From Candidatus Ozemobacteraceae bacterium (GTDB lineage: Bacteria > Muiribacteriota > Ozemobacteria > Ozemobacterales > Ozemobacteraceae), in assembly GCA_035373905.1 (NCBI GenBank), contig DAOSOK010000006.1:1-64000 (forward strand): a DNA stretch of 64,000 bases, given 5' to 3'. Numbering within the stretch: position 1 is the stretch's first letter; each line of letters begins with the position of its first letter. This document shows, piece after piece, positions 51,161 through 60,134 of the stretch. The notes beneath the pieces were generated by a model, which was given only the letters and a program-made list of their open reading frames with translations, had not been told where the DNA came from and did no database searches. Both the position numbers and the translations under genes were made by a program.

Positions 51161-51949
51161 TCATCCCAGCGTCAAGGTGCGCTTTTCGGCCTTGACGGCT
51201 TTTCTGACCCCTTCGTAGCGGTCCTGGCCGCCGTTGATCGCGACGATCTCGGGATGGGCCTCGAGAAGCCGGAGCATCTCGTAGAGGGAGGGAAGTTCGG
51301 TCGCAGGGGGGATAAGCGCCAGAAGAGCCTTCAGAAATTCGTAGTCCTCCGGACGGTCCAGCGTGACCCTGAAACGGGAGGCATCCCTGCCGAACGTAAC
51401 GTTTCCGAATTTGAAATGATCGCGGTTTTCGCGGATGAACAGGGTCACGTGCTCCCGGTGCGACGGCAGGGTCGCCTCTTCGGCGACGCGCTTCAGGAGT
51501 TGCGTCGACAGGGCCTCGACGTCCAGTCCGTGCGGGAAGGTCGGCGGATGCAGGTTCGAAACGTAATCGAACGCACCGGTTTCATGCATCGCGATCACGT
51601 CGTCGACGACGCCCGGATCGATCAACGGACAGTCGGCGGTGATGCGCACCACCCGCCGGCAGGGCCATACGGTGACACATTTCGCAAAGCGTTCCAGGAC
51701 ATCCATGGCCGAGCCTCGGAAACAGGGCACCCCGGCAGTTTTGCACCAGGATTCCACCGCATCGTCCTCAGGCTGCGTCGTCGTCGCGACGACGACCCGG
51801 GCAATGCGGGAAACGGCGCGGGTACGCCTGACGACGTGGCCGAGAACCGTCATTCCCTGCAGATCGAGCAGGATTTTCCCGGGCAGTCGCGACGAGCCCA
51901 TTCTCGCCTGGATGACCGCCTGCGTTTCGACCCGATCGTTGCCGCTCAT
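51161..51949 (-). CDS. pseF: Pseudaminic acid cytidylyltransferase
   Basis: 262 residues. IQARMGSSRLPGKILLDLQG is the CMP-Kdo/CMP-NeuA-type nucleotide-binding signature, RITADCPLIDPGVVDDVIAM the metal-binding DxxD loop. In the genus-wide annotation similar proteins are called spore coat polysaccharide protein F; in this operon they act as PseF, activating pseudaminic acid with CTP. Overlaps pseC by 4 bases (ATGA). Confidence 0.85.
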   Translation of the reverse strand: MSGNDRVETQAVIQARMGSSRLPGKILLDLQGMTVLGHVVRRTRAVSRIARVVVATTTQPEDDAVESWCKTAGVPCFRGSAMDVLERFAKCVTVWPCRRVVRITADCPLIDPGVVDDVIAMHETGAFDYVSNLHPPTFPHGLDVEALSTQLLKRVAEEATLPSHREHVTLFIRENRDHFKFGNVTFGRDASRFRVTLDRPEDYEFLKALLALIPPATELPSLYEMLRLLEAHPEIVAINGGQDRYEGVRKAVKAEKRTLTLG

Positions 51950-53154
51950 GAAAGCACCTCCCGAACCGCGTACACGACCCGTTCGACGTCCTCGTCGCGA
52001 AGGTCAGGATAGCAGGGCAGGGACAGGGTTTGCCGGTAATATGCGAGCGTCTCCGGCAGCTCGCTCACGGGCGTGGTTCCCGCGTAATACGGCATCATCG
52101 GAACCGGAACGTAATGGACCTGCGTCCCGATGCCTCGCTCGCGCAGGCGGGTCATCACCCAGGCGCGGCTTCGGCCGATCTGCGTGAAGTCGATGCGGAC
52201 GATCGCCAGATGATACGCATGGCCGATTCCCGGCTTCACGGGCGGCATGTCCATTCCCTTCAGTCCGGCGAACCCGGCACGGTAGCACTCGACGATCTCG
52301 CGCCGCCGGGTGATGCCGGCCTCGAGTCGTTTCAACTGGGATGATCCGAGCGCCGCCTGGATATCGGTGAGTCGGTAGTTGAAGCCCAGCTCCTGCATCT
52401 CGTAATACCAGGGATTCGGCTTGCCGTTCTCGTCGAAGGCCTCATCGCGAGTGACGAACGCAGCAGGCTCCTTTCTGATGCCATGGGTTCTCAGAAGTCG
52501 CAACCGGTCGGCGATCTGGTCCGAAAACGTCGTGATCATGCCGCCCTCGCCGGTCGTGATGTGCTTCACCGGGTGGAAACTCCAGGCGACGGCGTCCGGT
52601 TCGGGATATTCGCCTACCCGCCAGACCTTTCCGGCCGAGTCGCTCCACGAACCGCCAAGCGAGTGGCAGGCGTCGTGTATCCATATCAGATCATATTTTT
52701 TCTTCAACCCGGCGAAGGCTTCCATGTCGCAGGGGTGGCCGGCCAGGTCGACCGTCACGATCGCCCGGAAGGGCCGTCCCTCGTCTGAGGCTTTTTTCAG
52801 GGCCGTTTCCGCCGAGGCGGGCGACAGGGTGAGTGTTTCGGCGTCAATATCGGCGAACGCGACGTCCCCGCCGGCGTATCTGATGCAGTTCGCGCTCGCG
52901 ACGAACGTGACGGGCGCGACGAGCGCGCGATCCCCGGGGACGATTTTCGTCGCGAGGGCGGCCAGGTGCAGCGCCGCGGTGCCGTTGGAACAGGCGACCG
53001 CGTGGCGCGCTCCCGTCAGGGCGCAGAAATCCTCTTCGAACCGGGGAATGGCCGGTCCCTGCGTCAGGAAGTCCGACTTCAGAGTTTCAATAACAGCCTG
53101 TATATCATCCTCGGTGATCGACTGCCGGCCGTAGGAGAGAAACCGCGGGCTCAT
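51946..53154 (-). CDS. pseC: UDP-4-amino-4,6-dideoxy-AltNAc aminotransferase
   Basis: 402 residues. DegT/AryC-type PLP aminotransferase: NGTAALHLAALATKIVPGDR, ANCIRYAGGDVAFADIDAET, WIHDACHSLGGSW and the PLP Lys in SFHPVKHITTGEGGMITT. Adds the 4-amino group to the PseB product. The ATG overlaps the pseB stop by 4 bases (ATGA). Length is near that of Campylobacter PseC. Confidence 0.9.
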   Translation of the reverse strand: MSPRFLSYGRQSITEDDIQAVIETLKSDFLTQGPAIPRFEEDFCALTGARHAVACSNGTAALHLAALATKIVPGDRALVAPVTFVASANCIRYAGGDVAFADIDAETLTLSPASAETALKKASDEGRPFRAIVTVDLAGHPCDMEAFAGLKKKYDLIWIHDACHSLGGSWSDSAGKVWRVGEYPEPDAVAWSFHPVKHITTGEGGMITTFSDQIADRLRLLRTHGIRKEPAAFVTRDEAFDENGKPNPWYYEMQELGFNYRLTDIQAALGSSQLKRLEAGITRRREIVECYRAGFAGLKGMDMPPVKPGIGHAYHLAIVRIDFTQIGRSRAWVMTRLRERGIGTQVHYVPVPMMPYYAGTTPVSELPETLAYYRQTLSLPCYPDLRDEDVERVVYAVREVLS

Positions 53155-54137
53155 GGAAGCAGCCCCTCGCTCCGGAGGAGTTTCCGAAGGTCGTCGATGC
53201 CGAGCCAGCGATCGTTCGTGTTGCTGGCGTATTCGAAGCCCTCCGCGACCGGCTTGGCATCCTTCGGCTGCTTGATCTCCCAGAAATGGAATTCGGGCAA
53301 CTTGATGAACCGTTCTTCGGTTTCGTAGAGATTTCTCGTGTCATCATGCGAGATCATCAACTCATGCAGTTTTTCACCGGGTCGAATACCGATGACCTTC
53401 CGGGGACACCCGGGTGCGATCGCCTCGGCAAGGTCGGGAATCTTCATGCTCGGAATCTTCGGTATGTACAATTCGCCGCCCGACATCATCTCGAACGAGT
53501 CGACGACGAACTGCACCGCCTGCGTGAGGGTGATCCAGAACCGGGTCATCCGTTCGTCGGTGATCGGGATCTCCGCCTTCTTCGCGGCGAGTTCCCGAAA
53601 GAACGGAACGACGCTGCCCCGGCTTCCGACGACGTTTCCATATCGCACGACCGCGAACCGGGTGTTTCGCGTGCTGCCGACGTAGGCGTTCGCGGCGACG
53701 AACAGCTTGTCGGAGCACAGCTTGGTCGCGCCGTACAGGTTGACCGGGTTGCAGGCCTTGTCGGTGCTGAGGGCGATGACCCTGCGCACGCCCGTTTCGA
53801 GCGCGGCGCTGATGACGTTCTGCGCTCCCATGATATTCGTCTGGACGGCTTCGAACGGGTTGTATTCGGCGGCTGGCACCTGTTTGAGAGCCGCGGCATG
53901 CACGACGTAATCCACGCCGGAAAACGCGCGGTTCAGGCGATCGCGGTCCCGCACGTCGCCGATGAAAAATCGGAGTTTCGGCGAGTTGAACTTCCGCTCC
54001 ATCTCGTACTGTTTGAACTCGTCGCGCGAGTAGACGATCACCTTGCGCGGCTGAAGATGGTCGAGCGCATACCGGATGAAGGCGTGGCCGAACGAACCCG
54101 TTCCGCCTGTCACAAGCAGGGTCTTGCCCTTCTGCAT
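53151..54137 (-). CDS. pseB: UDP-GlcNAc 4,6-dehydratase (5-inverting)
   Basis: 328 residues from the ATG at 54137 (GGAGGAACGAAAG upstream; the upstream frame to 54167 lacks one). NAD loop LLVTGGTGSFGHAFIRYALD, catalytic SDKACNPVNLYGATKLCSDK with the T/D-K and Y-x-x-x-K pair, and YGNVVGSRGSVVPFF. It converts UDP-GlcNAc to UDP-2-acetamido-2,6-dideoxy-beta-L-arabino-hexos-4-ulose, first step towards pseudaminic acid. Overlaps pseC by 4 bases and lies 22 bases after galE. Confidence 0.93.
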   Translation of the reverse strand: MQKGKTLLVTGGTGSFGHAFIRYALDHLQPRKVIVYSRDEFKQYEMERKFNSPKLRFFIGDVRDRDRLNRAFSGVDYVVHAAALKQVPAAEYNPFEAVQTNIMGAQNVISAALETGVRRVIALSTDKACNPVNLYGATKLCSDKLFVAANAYVGSTRNTRFAVVRYGNVVGSRGSVVPFFRELAAKKAEIPITDERMTRFWITLTQAVQFVVDSFEMMSGGELYIPKIPSMKIPDLAEAIAPGCPRKVIGIRPGEKLHELMISHDDTRNLYETEERFIKLPEFHFWEIKQPKDAKPVAEGFEYASNTNDRWLGIDDLRKLLRSEGLLP

Positions 54138-54159
54138 CTTTCGTTCCTCCGATCGGTTT

Positions 54160-55152
54160 TCAGGCAAGCCGACGCCTGAAGGCCCAGGCGTGGGCGACGA
54201 TCACGTCGAGATCCGCATACTCCGGAACCCAGCCAAGAGCCCGTCTCGCGAGACTCGCGTCTCCCACGAGGACCGGCGGGTCACCCGCGCGTCTGGCACC
54301 GATGACGGCGGGGATGTTCAGGCCCGTCACGCGCTCGGCGACCCGGATGACCTCGCGGATCGAGTATCCCTTCCCGTTGCCCAGGTTGAACGCGTTCGCG
54401 GTCCCGCCGTTCCGGAGGTAGTCGAGAGCCCGCAGATGCGCGTCGGCGAGATCGTCGACATGAATGTAGTCTCTGATACATGTTCCATCCGGCGTCTCGT
54501 AATCGTCGCCGAACACCGTCACCTGAGGCCGCTTTCCGCGGGCCGCGTCGAGAACGAGCGGAATGAGGTGCGTCTCGGGCTCGTGCCGTTCGCCGATTTC
54601 GGCCTCGGGATCGCCGCCGGCGGCGTTGAAATACCGCAGCGTCACGAACCTCAGCCCGTGGGCGGCCGCGAAATCGCTCATCATGCGCTCCATCATCATT
54701 TTCGAGGCGCCGTACGGGTTGATCGGCAGCTGCTCGTGCGTCTCGGGAATCGGGATCGTCCGCGGCACGCCGTAGGTCGCGCAGGTCGAGCTGAAAACCA
54801 GGTCTTTCACGCCGGCGTCGCGCATCGCCTCGAGAAGGTTCAGGCTTCCGACCACGTTGTTCCGGTAGTATTTTCCCGGATCCGTGACCGATTCGCCGAC
54901 GAGCGAAAACGCGGCGAAATGGATCACGGCCGACGGGGCAAATTCCCTGAGTGCCCGGTCGATCGCGGGCCTGTCGGCCAGGTCACCGCGGACGAACGGG
55001 CCCCAGCGGACGTTTTCCTCGTACCCGGTGACGAGGCTGTCGAACACGATCGGCGCGAACCCGCGCCGTTTCAGAAGTTTGCATGTATGCGAGCCGATAT
55101 ATCCGGCCCCGCCCACGACAAGAACCCGTTTTTCGGCCGTCTGTCCTTCCAT
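54160..55152 (-). CDS. galE: UDP-glucose 4-epimerase
   Basis: 330 residues. RVLVVGGAGYIGSHTCKLLK NAD loop; SSTCATYGVPR catalytic Ser with NPYGASKMMMERM (Tyr-x-x-x-Lys); NAFNLGNGKGYSIREVI. Interconverts UDP-glucose/UDP-galactose (or the GlcNAc forms). Stands between the glucose-1-phosphate nucleotidyltransferase and pseB. GGGAACC precedes the ATG. Confidence 0.93.
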   Translation of the reverse strand: MEGQTAEKRVLVVGGAGYIGSHTCKLLKRRGFAPIVFDSLVTGYEENVRWGPFVRGDLADRPAIDRALREFAPSAVIHFAAFSLVGESVTDPGKYYRNNVVGSLNLLEAMRDAGVKDLVFSSTCATYGVPRTIPIPETHEQLPINPYGASKMMMERMMSDFAAAHGLRFVTLRYFNAAGGDPEAEIGERHEPETHLIPLVLDAARGKRPQVTVFGDDYETPDGTCIRDYIHVDDLADAHLRALDYLRNGGTANAFNLGNGKGYSIREVIRVAERVTGLNIPAVIGARRAGDPPVLVGDASLARRALGWVPEYADLDVIVAHAWAFRRRLA

Positions 55153-55162
55153 GGTTCCCGTC

Positions 55163-56185
55163 TCAGCGCTTGACCGGGCAGTTCTGCTGGCAGCTGCCCA
55201 TGTCGATGACGCTGTTGTCGCCGATGTTGATCCGCTGGGACAGCCCCGTCAGCTCGACCGAGTCACCCACCAGCGAGTTCTCGAGCATGACGTTCCGAAG
55301 CACCGAGTTCGCGTTGATGACGGAGTCTTTTATTATAGAATCCTCTATTTTACATCCGCCGGCGATCGAAACGTGAGGCCCGATCACCGAGTGATGCACC
55401 TGCGCCGTCGGGTCGATCGCGACCGGCGGAATGATGACGCAGCCCTCGACGCAGTAATGACTCCGGGTCGAGTTTTCCAGCAGATACCGGTTCGTCGCAA
55501 GCAGGGTTTCGGGCTTGCCGCAGTCGAGCCACTCATCGATCTCGGGCGCGCCGAGCTTCATGCCGTCCGCAATCATCAGCTTGAAGACCTCGGGAAGATA
55601 GTATTCACCCTTCACCGTCAGCCTGCGCTCGATCGCCGTGCGCAGGTATTTCATCAGGGCCATCCCGTCCTTCAGGTAATACAAGCCGACCTGGGCAAGC
55701 CTGCTGACGGGGGTGTCGGGCTTTTCGACCATGTCGACGATCACGCCGTCCTTCATGACGTTGACACCGAACCGTTTGTAATCCTCGACCTCTTTCGAGT
55801 AGATGAGGCCGTCGAGGCCGTCGCAGAGGCGCGGAATGCGCGTGAGGTCCGTCACGAACAGGGTGTCGTTGAATACCACGAGGACTTCGTCGCCGGCCTT
55901 GATGCGAGGCTCGGCGAGCCAGACGGCATGCGCCGGCCCCAGCCGCTCGTTCTGGACGATGAACGACACGTTCACTTTCGGATAATTCTTTCGCACGAAC
56001 TCCTCGATGATGTCGCCGTTCTCGTCGGTGATGAAGATGACCTCGTCGACCTTGATCCGGCCGAGATTCGCCATCACGTGTTCGAGCACGGTCTTTCCGG
56101 CCACGCGGACCATCGATTTCGGCTTGGTGTGAGTATGCGGCCGAAGCCTCGTTCCCTTCCCGGCAACCGGCAGAATGACTTTCAT
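55163..56185 (-). CDS. Sugar-1-phosphate nucleotidyltransferase with left-handed beta-helix C-terminus
   Basis: 340 residues from the ATG at 56185 (GGGAGG site; its A overlaps the ugd stop, TGATG). Upstream frame is antisense-like and was dropped. VILPVAGKGTRLRPHTHTKP is the nucleotidyl signature, LVVFNDTLFVTDLTRI the metal Asp region, KGEYYLPEVFKLMI and IDEWLDCGKPETLLATNRYL the sugar-phosphate site. From about 250 on, hexapeptide repeats (CVIIPPVAIDPTAQVHHSVI; CKIEDSIIKDSVINANSVLR) form a beta-helix. Architecture as in archaeal-type glucose-1-phosphate thymidylyl/uridylyltransferases. With ugd and galE it probably supplies UDP-glucose. Confidence 0.85.
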   Translation of the reverse strand: MKVILPVAGKGTRLRPHTHTKPKSMVRVAGKTVLEHVMANLGRIKVDEVIFITDENGDIIEEFVRKNYPKVNVSFIVQNERLGPAHAVWLAEPRIKAGDEVLVVFNDTLFVTDLTRIPRLCDGLDGLIYSKEVEDYKRFGVNVMKDGVIVDMVEKPDTPVSRLAQVGLYYLKDGMALMKYLRTAIERRLTVKGEYYLPEVFKLMIADGMKLGAPEIDEWLDCGKPETLLATNRYLLENSTRSHYCVEGCVIIPPVAIDPTAQVHHSVIGPHVSIAGGCKIEDSIIKDSVINANSVLRNVMLENSLVGDSVELTGLSQRINIGDNSVIDMGSCQQNCPVKR

Positions 56186-57501
56186 CACGGCCTCCCGATC
56201 GATCTGTATTCGAAGCCGAGCGTCTTCATCCGCGCCGGCTCGTAGATGTTGCGTCCGTCGATGATGACGGGCTTTTTCAGCAGCGTGCGCATCCGCTCGA
56301 AGTCCGGGCGCCGGAACTCGTTCCACTCGGTGACGACGACCAGCGCATCGGCCCCCTCGAGGGCGTCGTAGCTCCGCTTCACGTAGGTGATGCGGTCGCC
56401 GAAGGTTTTGCGCGCCTCGTCCATCGCCTCGGGATCGTAGACGCGAACGGCCGCGCCCGCGGCGAGCAGGCTCTCGATCAGCACGATGGCAGGGGCCTCG
56501 CGCATGTCGTCGGTGTTCGGCTTGAACGCGAGACCCCACACCGCGACCGTCCGGCCTTTGATCTGCCCGTCCAGGGCCTCCCGCAGCTTCGCGAACAGCA
56601 CCTCTTTCTGGCGCTTGTTCACCGCCTCGACCGCCTCGAGAATCTCGAGCTTGTAGGAGTTCGCGTTGCCGGTCCGCACGAGCGCCTGCACATCCTTCGG
56701 GAAGCAGCTGCCGCCGTAGCCGGCGCCGGGGAAGATGAACGAGTAGCCGATGCGCGAGTCGGAACCGATGCCGCGCCGCACGTTGTCGATGTTGGCGCCG
56801 ACCTTCTCGCACAGGTTCGCGATGTCGTTCATGAACGAGATCTTCGTCGCCAGCATCGCGTTGGCGGCGTATTTCGTCATCTCCGCCGAGCGGACGTCCA
56901 TGATCAGGATGGGCTTTTCCGTCCTGACGAACGGGGCGTACAGCTCCTTCATCAATTCCGCCGTGCGGGGATCGTCACAGCCGACGACAACGCGATCGGG
57001 CTTCATGAAATCGTCGATCGCGTTCCCTTCCTTCAGGAACTCGGGGTTGCTCACCACGTCGAACGGCACGTTCTCGCCGCGCCGCGCCAGCTCCTCCGAA
57101 ATGACCTTCCGGACCAGGTCGCCGGTTCCGACCGGCACCGTCGACTTGTCGACGATGATCTTGAAACTCTTCATGTGGCGCCCGATGTCGCGGGCGGCAT
57201 TGAGAACGTAGGTGAGGTCCGCCGAGCCGTCCTCGCCAGGAGGTGTACCAACAGCTATAAAAAGCATCAGAGAAGCCTCGACGGCCTCCTCGATCTTCGT
57301 CGTGAAATGCAACCGCTCTTCGGCCATGTTCCGTTTGACGAGCTCGTCGAGACCGGGCTCGTAGATCGGGATCTCCCCGCGGTTCAGCCGCTCGACCTTT
57401 TCCGCGTTGATGTCGACGCAGATGACGTCGTTTCCCGACTCCGCAAAGCAGGTTCCCGTGACGAGGCCAACATAGCCGGTGCCGATCATGCCGATCTTCA
57501 T
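56185..57501 (-). CDS. ugd: UDP-glucose 6-dehydrogenase
   Basis: 438 residues from the ATG at 57501, where the family starts (MKIGMIGTGYVGLVTGTCFA); an upstream in-frame ATG at 57558 would add 19 unconserved residues. Catalytic Cys in GPGAGYGGSCFPKDVQAL-type motif (FPGAGYGGSCFPKDVQALVR) and Lys/Asn in AANAMLATKISFMNDIAN. Oxidises UDP-glucose to UDP-glucuronate. First gene of the surface-sugar operon, divergent from the LptF/LptG gene. Confidence 0.93.
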   Translation of the reverse strand: MKIGMIGTGYVGLVTGTCFAESGNDVICVDINAEKVERLNRGEIPIYEPGLDELVKRNMAEERLHFTTKIEEAVEASLMLFIAVGTPPGEDGSADLTYVLNAARDIGRHMKSFKIIVDKSTVPVGTGDLVRKVISEELARRGENVPFDVVSNPEFLKEGNAIDDFMKPDRVVVGCDDPRTAELMKELYAPFVRTEKPILIMDVRSAEMTKYAANAMLATKISFMNDIANLCEKVGANIDNVRRGIGSDSRIGYSFIFPGAGYGGSCFPKDVQALVRTGNANSYKLEILEAVEAVNKRQKEVLFAKLREALDGQIKGRTVAVWGLAFKPNTDDMREAPAIVLIESLLAAGAAVRVYDPEAMDEARKTFGDRITYVKRSYDALEGADALVVVTEWNEFRRPDFERMRTLLKKPVIIDGRNIYEPARMKTLGFEYRSIGRP

Positions 57502-57532
57502 GGTTTCGAGGTTCCCTTCGATGAATGAGCTG

Positions 57533-57561
57533 TTGAATACTTCCTTCGAGAGTGCCATAAT
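57533..57561 (+). promoter_or_regulatory. Sigma-70 promoter of the LptF/LptG gene
   Basis: TTGAAT (57533-57538) and CATAAT (57556-57561), 17-bp spacer, 17 bases before the ATG at 57578. It falls in the short divergent region shared with ugd. Confidence 0.5.
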
Positions 57562-57577
57562 ACTACAAACGTCACAG

Positions 57578-58657
57578 ATGATAAAAACACTCGATCGCTA
57601 CATTTTCAGCCAGCTCGTCGGGCCGTTCCTGTTCGGCTTTTTCATGTTCGTGGTCGTGATCGCCATCGATCCGCTGATGTCGGCGCTCCAGAACATCGTG
57701 AACGAGAACGTTCCGGCGACGACCGTCATCCGGTGGTTCCTCTACCGCATGCCCCAGGACATGATGTTCACCTTCCCCATGTCCGTGCTGCTCTCGAGCC
57801 TGCTCGTGTTCGGCCGCATGTCGAAAGACTCGGAAACCACCGCGATGCGGGCCGGCGGCATCAACTTCTACCGCATCATGGTGCCGGTCATCGTGTTCGC
57901 TTTGACCATCACGGGCATCAGCATCGCCTTCAACGAGCTCGTCGTGCCGTATTCGAACCGGCGCGCCAACGAGATCCGCCGCGGCGAGATCATGCGACTG
58001 GTCGATCCCGAAGCGACCGAGAACTCGATCATGCGCGCGTCCGACGGCGGCTTCGTCTACGCCCGAAAAGTGTTCGAAGCCGCGGGAACGATGGAAAAGG
58101 TTCTCGTCGAGTATTACGACGCCGGCGTGCTCGTCAGGCGGCTCTCCGCGACGAGCGCTCGCTGGCTCGGCACCCATTGGCTGCTGAACGGGGTCGTCGA
58201 CCAGCGGTACCGCGACGGCCGCCCCGCCTCGACGACGACGATTCTCGAGATGCCCGTGACCGGCATCAGGGAAACGCCCGCCGATTTCGCGCGGCAGAGC
58301 AAGCGCCCCAACGAGATGAGCTACAGCGAGCTCAGCAAGCGCATCGAGACGTATGAACGGACCCAGTTCATGGAAACGACGGAGCTGAAAGTCGATCTCG
58401 CGATGAAGACCTCGCTGCCGTTCGCGAGCTTCTTCTTCGCGATCATCGGCGCCAGCTTCGGCCTGACGAGTTACCGCAGCGGCGCGTTCATCGGTTTCGG
58501 CGTGGCGATCATGATCATCTTCATTTACTACGTGCTGATGAGCATCTCGACCGCCCTCGGCAAATCCGGGGTGCTTCCGGTCATGCTTTCGGCCTGGATG
58601 CAGAACATCATCTTCGCCGTCGTCGGGTCGTATCTCGTTTCCAAGATCAATGCCTGA
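57578..58657 (+). CDS. lptG: LptF/LptG (YjgP/YjgQ) lipopolysaccharide export permease
   Basis: 359 residues from the ATG at 57578; the frame extends upstream but the family starts at MIKTLDRYIFSQL. Six hydrophobic helices: two or three near the N-terminus (about 15-35, 50-75, 100-130), a periplasmic jellyroll (about 150-265), then three more (about 285-345). GASFGLTSYRSGAFIGFGVA is the conserved late segment. With LptBC it drives LPS (or another lipid) out of the inner membrane. Only one LptF/G-type gene is here; which of the two it is cannot be said. It overlaps the next gene by 8 bases. Confidence 0.88.
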   Translation: MIKTLDRYIFSQLVGPFLFGFFMFVVVIAIDPLMSALQNIVNENVPATTVIRWFLYRMPQDMMFTFPMSVLLSSLLVFGRMSKDSETTAMRAGGINFYRIMVPVIVFALTITGISIAFNELVVPYSNRRANEIRRGEIMRLVDPEATENSIMRASDGGFVYARKVFEAAGTMEKVLVEYYDAGVLVRRLSATSARWLGTHWLLNGVVDQRYRDGRPASTTTILEMPVTGIRETPADFARQSKRPNEMSYSELSKRIETYERTQFMETTELKVDLAMKTSLPFASFFFAIIGASFGLTSYRSGAFIGFGVAIMIIFIYYVLMSISTALGKSGVLPVMLSAWMQNIIFAVVGSYLVSKINA

Positions 58658-60122
58658 TCCGCGCGCGCCCTCCGGCAGCCATCTCCCGCAGATGCCGTTT
58701 TCACGCCTTCCTGTCTTGCTTCTGCTGTTCCTGACGATCGCGTCCGTCTGCCGGGCGGCTTGGCCGACGGATATCCAACTGATCGTCACGGGGAATCTCG
58801 CCGGCAACATCGCGGCCCTGTCGGAAGATGGGAAGATCACGCCGGCCGGGTGCTGGAGCGTGCCGGAACTGATCCGGAAACTCCGCCTCGAGCGCCACGC
58901 ATCGTCTCTCGTCATCGGCGTCGGCAACGATGCGGATTTCCGCTCGCCCCTGTCGATCGCCGGCGGAGGGTCGGTCGAGCGCGACTGGGCGAACGGCGCC
59001 GGAATCGACGTTCTCGCCCTCGGACCGTCCGATCTCGCCGCCTGCGGAACCGCGCGGTCCATTCCCGGCGACCTGCTCAGGCGCATCTGGACGAACGTCT
59101 CGACGGCCCACGGCGACCAGGTGTTTCCCGGCTGGAAGCGAACGCGGATTTCGAATCGGAGCATCACGATTGCATCGCTCATTAGCCGCTCCCGCCTTGC
59201 CGACGTCCCCCTGTCCCGCTGGAGGCAACTGGTTGTCGAGCCGCCCCTCCATGCGCTGCACCGCATGCGGGCCCAGGCCCCCGATTCCGACCTGAAGATA
59301 CTCGTCTGCCATCTCGATGACGGCGATTTCGCTGACCTTGCCGGGGCCGCCCGTGCCGACGAACTGCTGCTCCGGGTTTCTCCCGAAGCAGGCACGCTCG
59401 AACGGCCGGCCGGCTTCGAAAAGCCGCCGGCGGGCCCCGAAACGCATATCGTCGGGAACGGCAGTCGCTCGTTGCTCGTCATCCGCAGGTATTCGGCCGA
59501 AAGCGGTCGAACCGACGTCGAGGTGCGGCGTCTTCCTCTCGGGAAGATGCGAACGGCGGGCATCTCCGCCGTCCTGTCATCAGCGGCTTCGACGCTGCAT
59601 CGCCCTCTCCGCGTCATCACCACCCGCGAGTGCTCCGATCCGCCCCCCTACGCACCGCGCGCGGAAGCCCACGCCGGGATCGTTCGGCGGGTCATGAGGG
59701 CCGACATCGCACTCGTCGCCGATGCAGACGGAGCATCCTGGTTCCGCGACCGCGTCGTCACTCCGTTGTCGGTCGTTTCCGCCTTCAACAACAAGAGGCT
59801 CCGCCTGTACAACCTCCCCGGTTCCGCCGTTCGTCAGTTGTTTTTCAGGCTTCTGCATGGTAGCTTTCCAAGAGGAATCGGCTCCGACGGGATCGCTCTC
59901 TCCCTTTCCTCGGGCATGCCGAAGAACCTCGTCATCAACGGCCACCCCCTCGATGAACGAACGGTGTACAAGGTTGCCGTTTCCGAAGATCTGTTCGACG
60001 ATCCATCCGTTGTATCCATTCTGGGAGGAAACGATATTTCCGAAAACCGAGGTATGACGCTCTGGGACGCCTGGATCGGCGAACTTCCGCAACTTCCCCG
60101 CCCCTTCGAACTCGTACGATGA
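58650..60122 (+). CDS. Exported degenerate 5'-nucleotidase/UshA-type protein
   Basis: 490 residues from the ATG at 58650 (8-base overlap with lptG); a second ATG at 58692 is possible and gives a shorter signal. Signal peptide region RLPVLLLLFLTIASVCRA. The N-terminal domain aligns by eye with metallophosphatase motifs but each is altered: the N-D-L-H-G motif reads GNLAG, the G-D of the second reads GN, and the G-N-H-E motif reads GPSDL. The C-terminal half keeps the 5'-nucleotidase C domain (SVVSAFNNKRLRLYNLPGSA; LVINGHPLDERTVYKVAVSE). I infer an inactive scaffold or binding protein. Co-transcribed with lptG and the DUF2993-like gene. Confidence 0.75.
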   Translation: MPDPRAPSGSHLPQMPFSRLPVLLLLFLTIASVCRAAWPTDIQLIVTGNLAGNIAALSEDGKITPAGCWSVPELIRKLRLERHASSLVIGVGNDADFRSPLSIAGGGSVERDWANGAGIDVLALGPSDLAACGTARSIPGDLLRRIWTNVSTAHGDQVFPGWKRTRISNRSITIASLISRSRLADVPLSRWRQLVVEPPLHALHRMRAQAPDSDLKILVCHLDDGDFADLAGAARADELLLRVSPEAGTLERPAGFEKPPAGPETHIVGNGSRSLLVIRRYSAESGRTDVEVRRLPLGKMRTAGISAVLSSAASTLHRPLRVITTRECSDPPPYAPRAEAHAGIVRRVMRADIALVADADGASWFRDRVVTPLSVVSAFNNKRLRLYNLPGSAVRQLFFRLLHGSFPRGIGSDGIALSLSSGMPKNLVINGHPLDERTVYKVAVSEDLFDDPSVVSILGGNDISENRGMTLWDAWIGELPQLPRPFELVR

Positions 60123-60134
60123 CAAGGACGCACG

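Noticed and set aside
56186..56812. In-frame extension of the nucleotidyltransferase upstream of 56185.
   Set aside because: It runs through ugd and is Arg/Gly-rich shadow sequence; the TGATG start at 56185 has a GGGAGG site.
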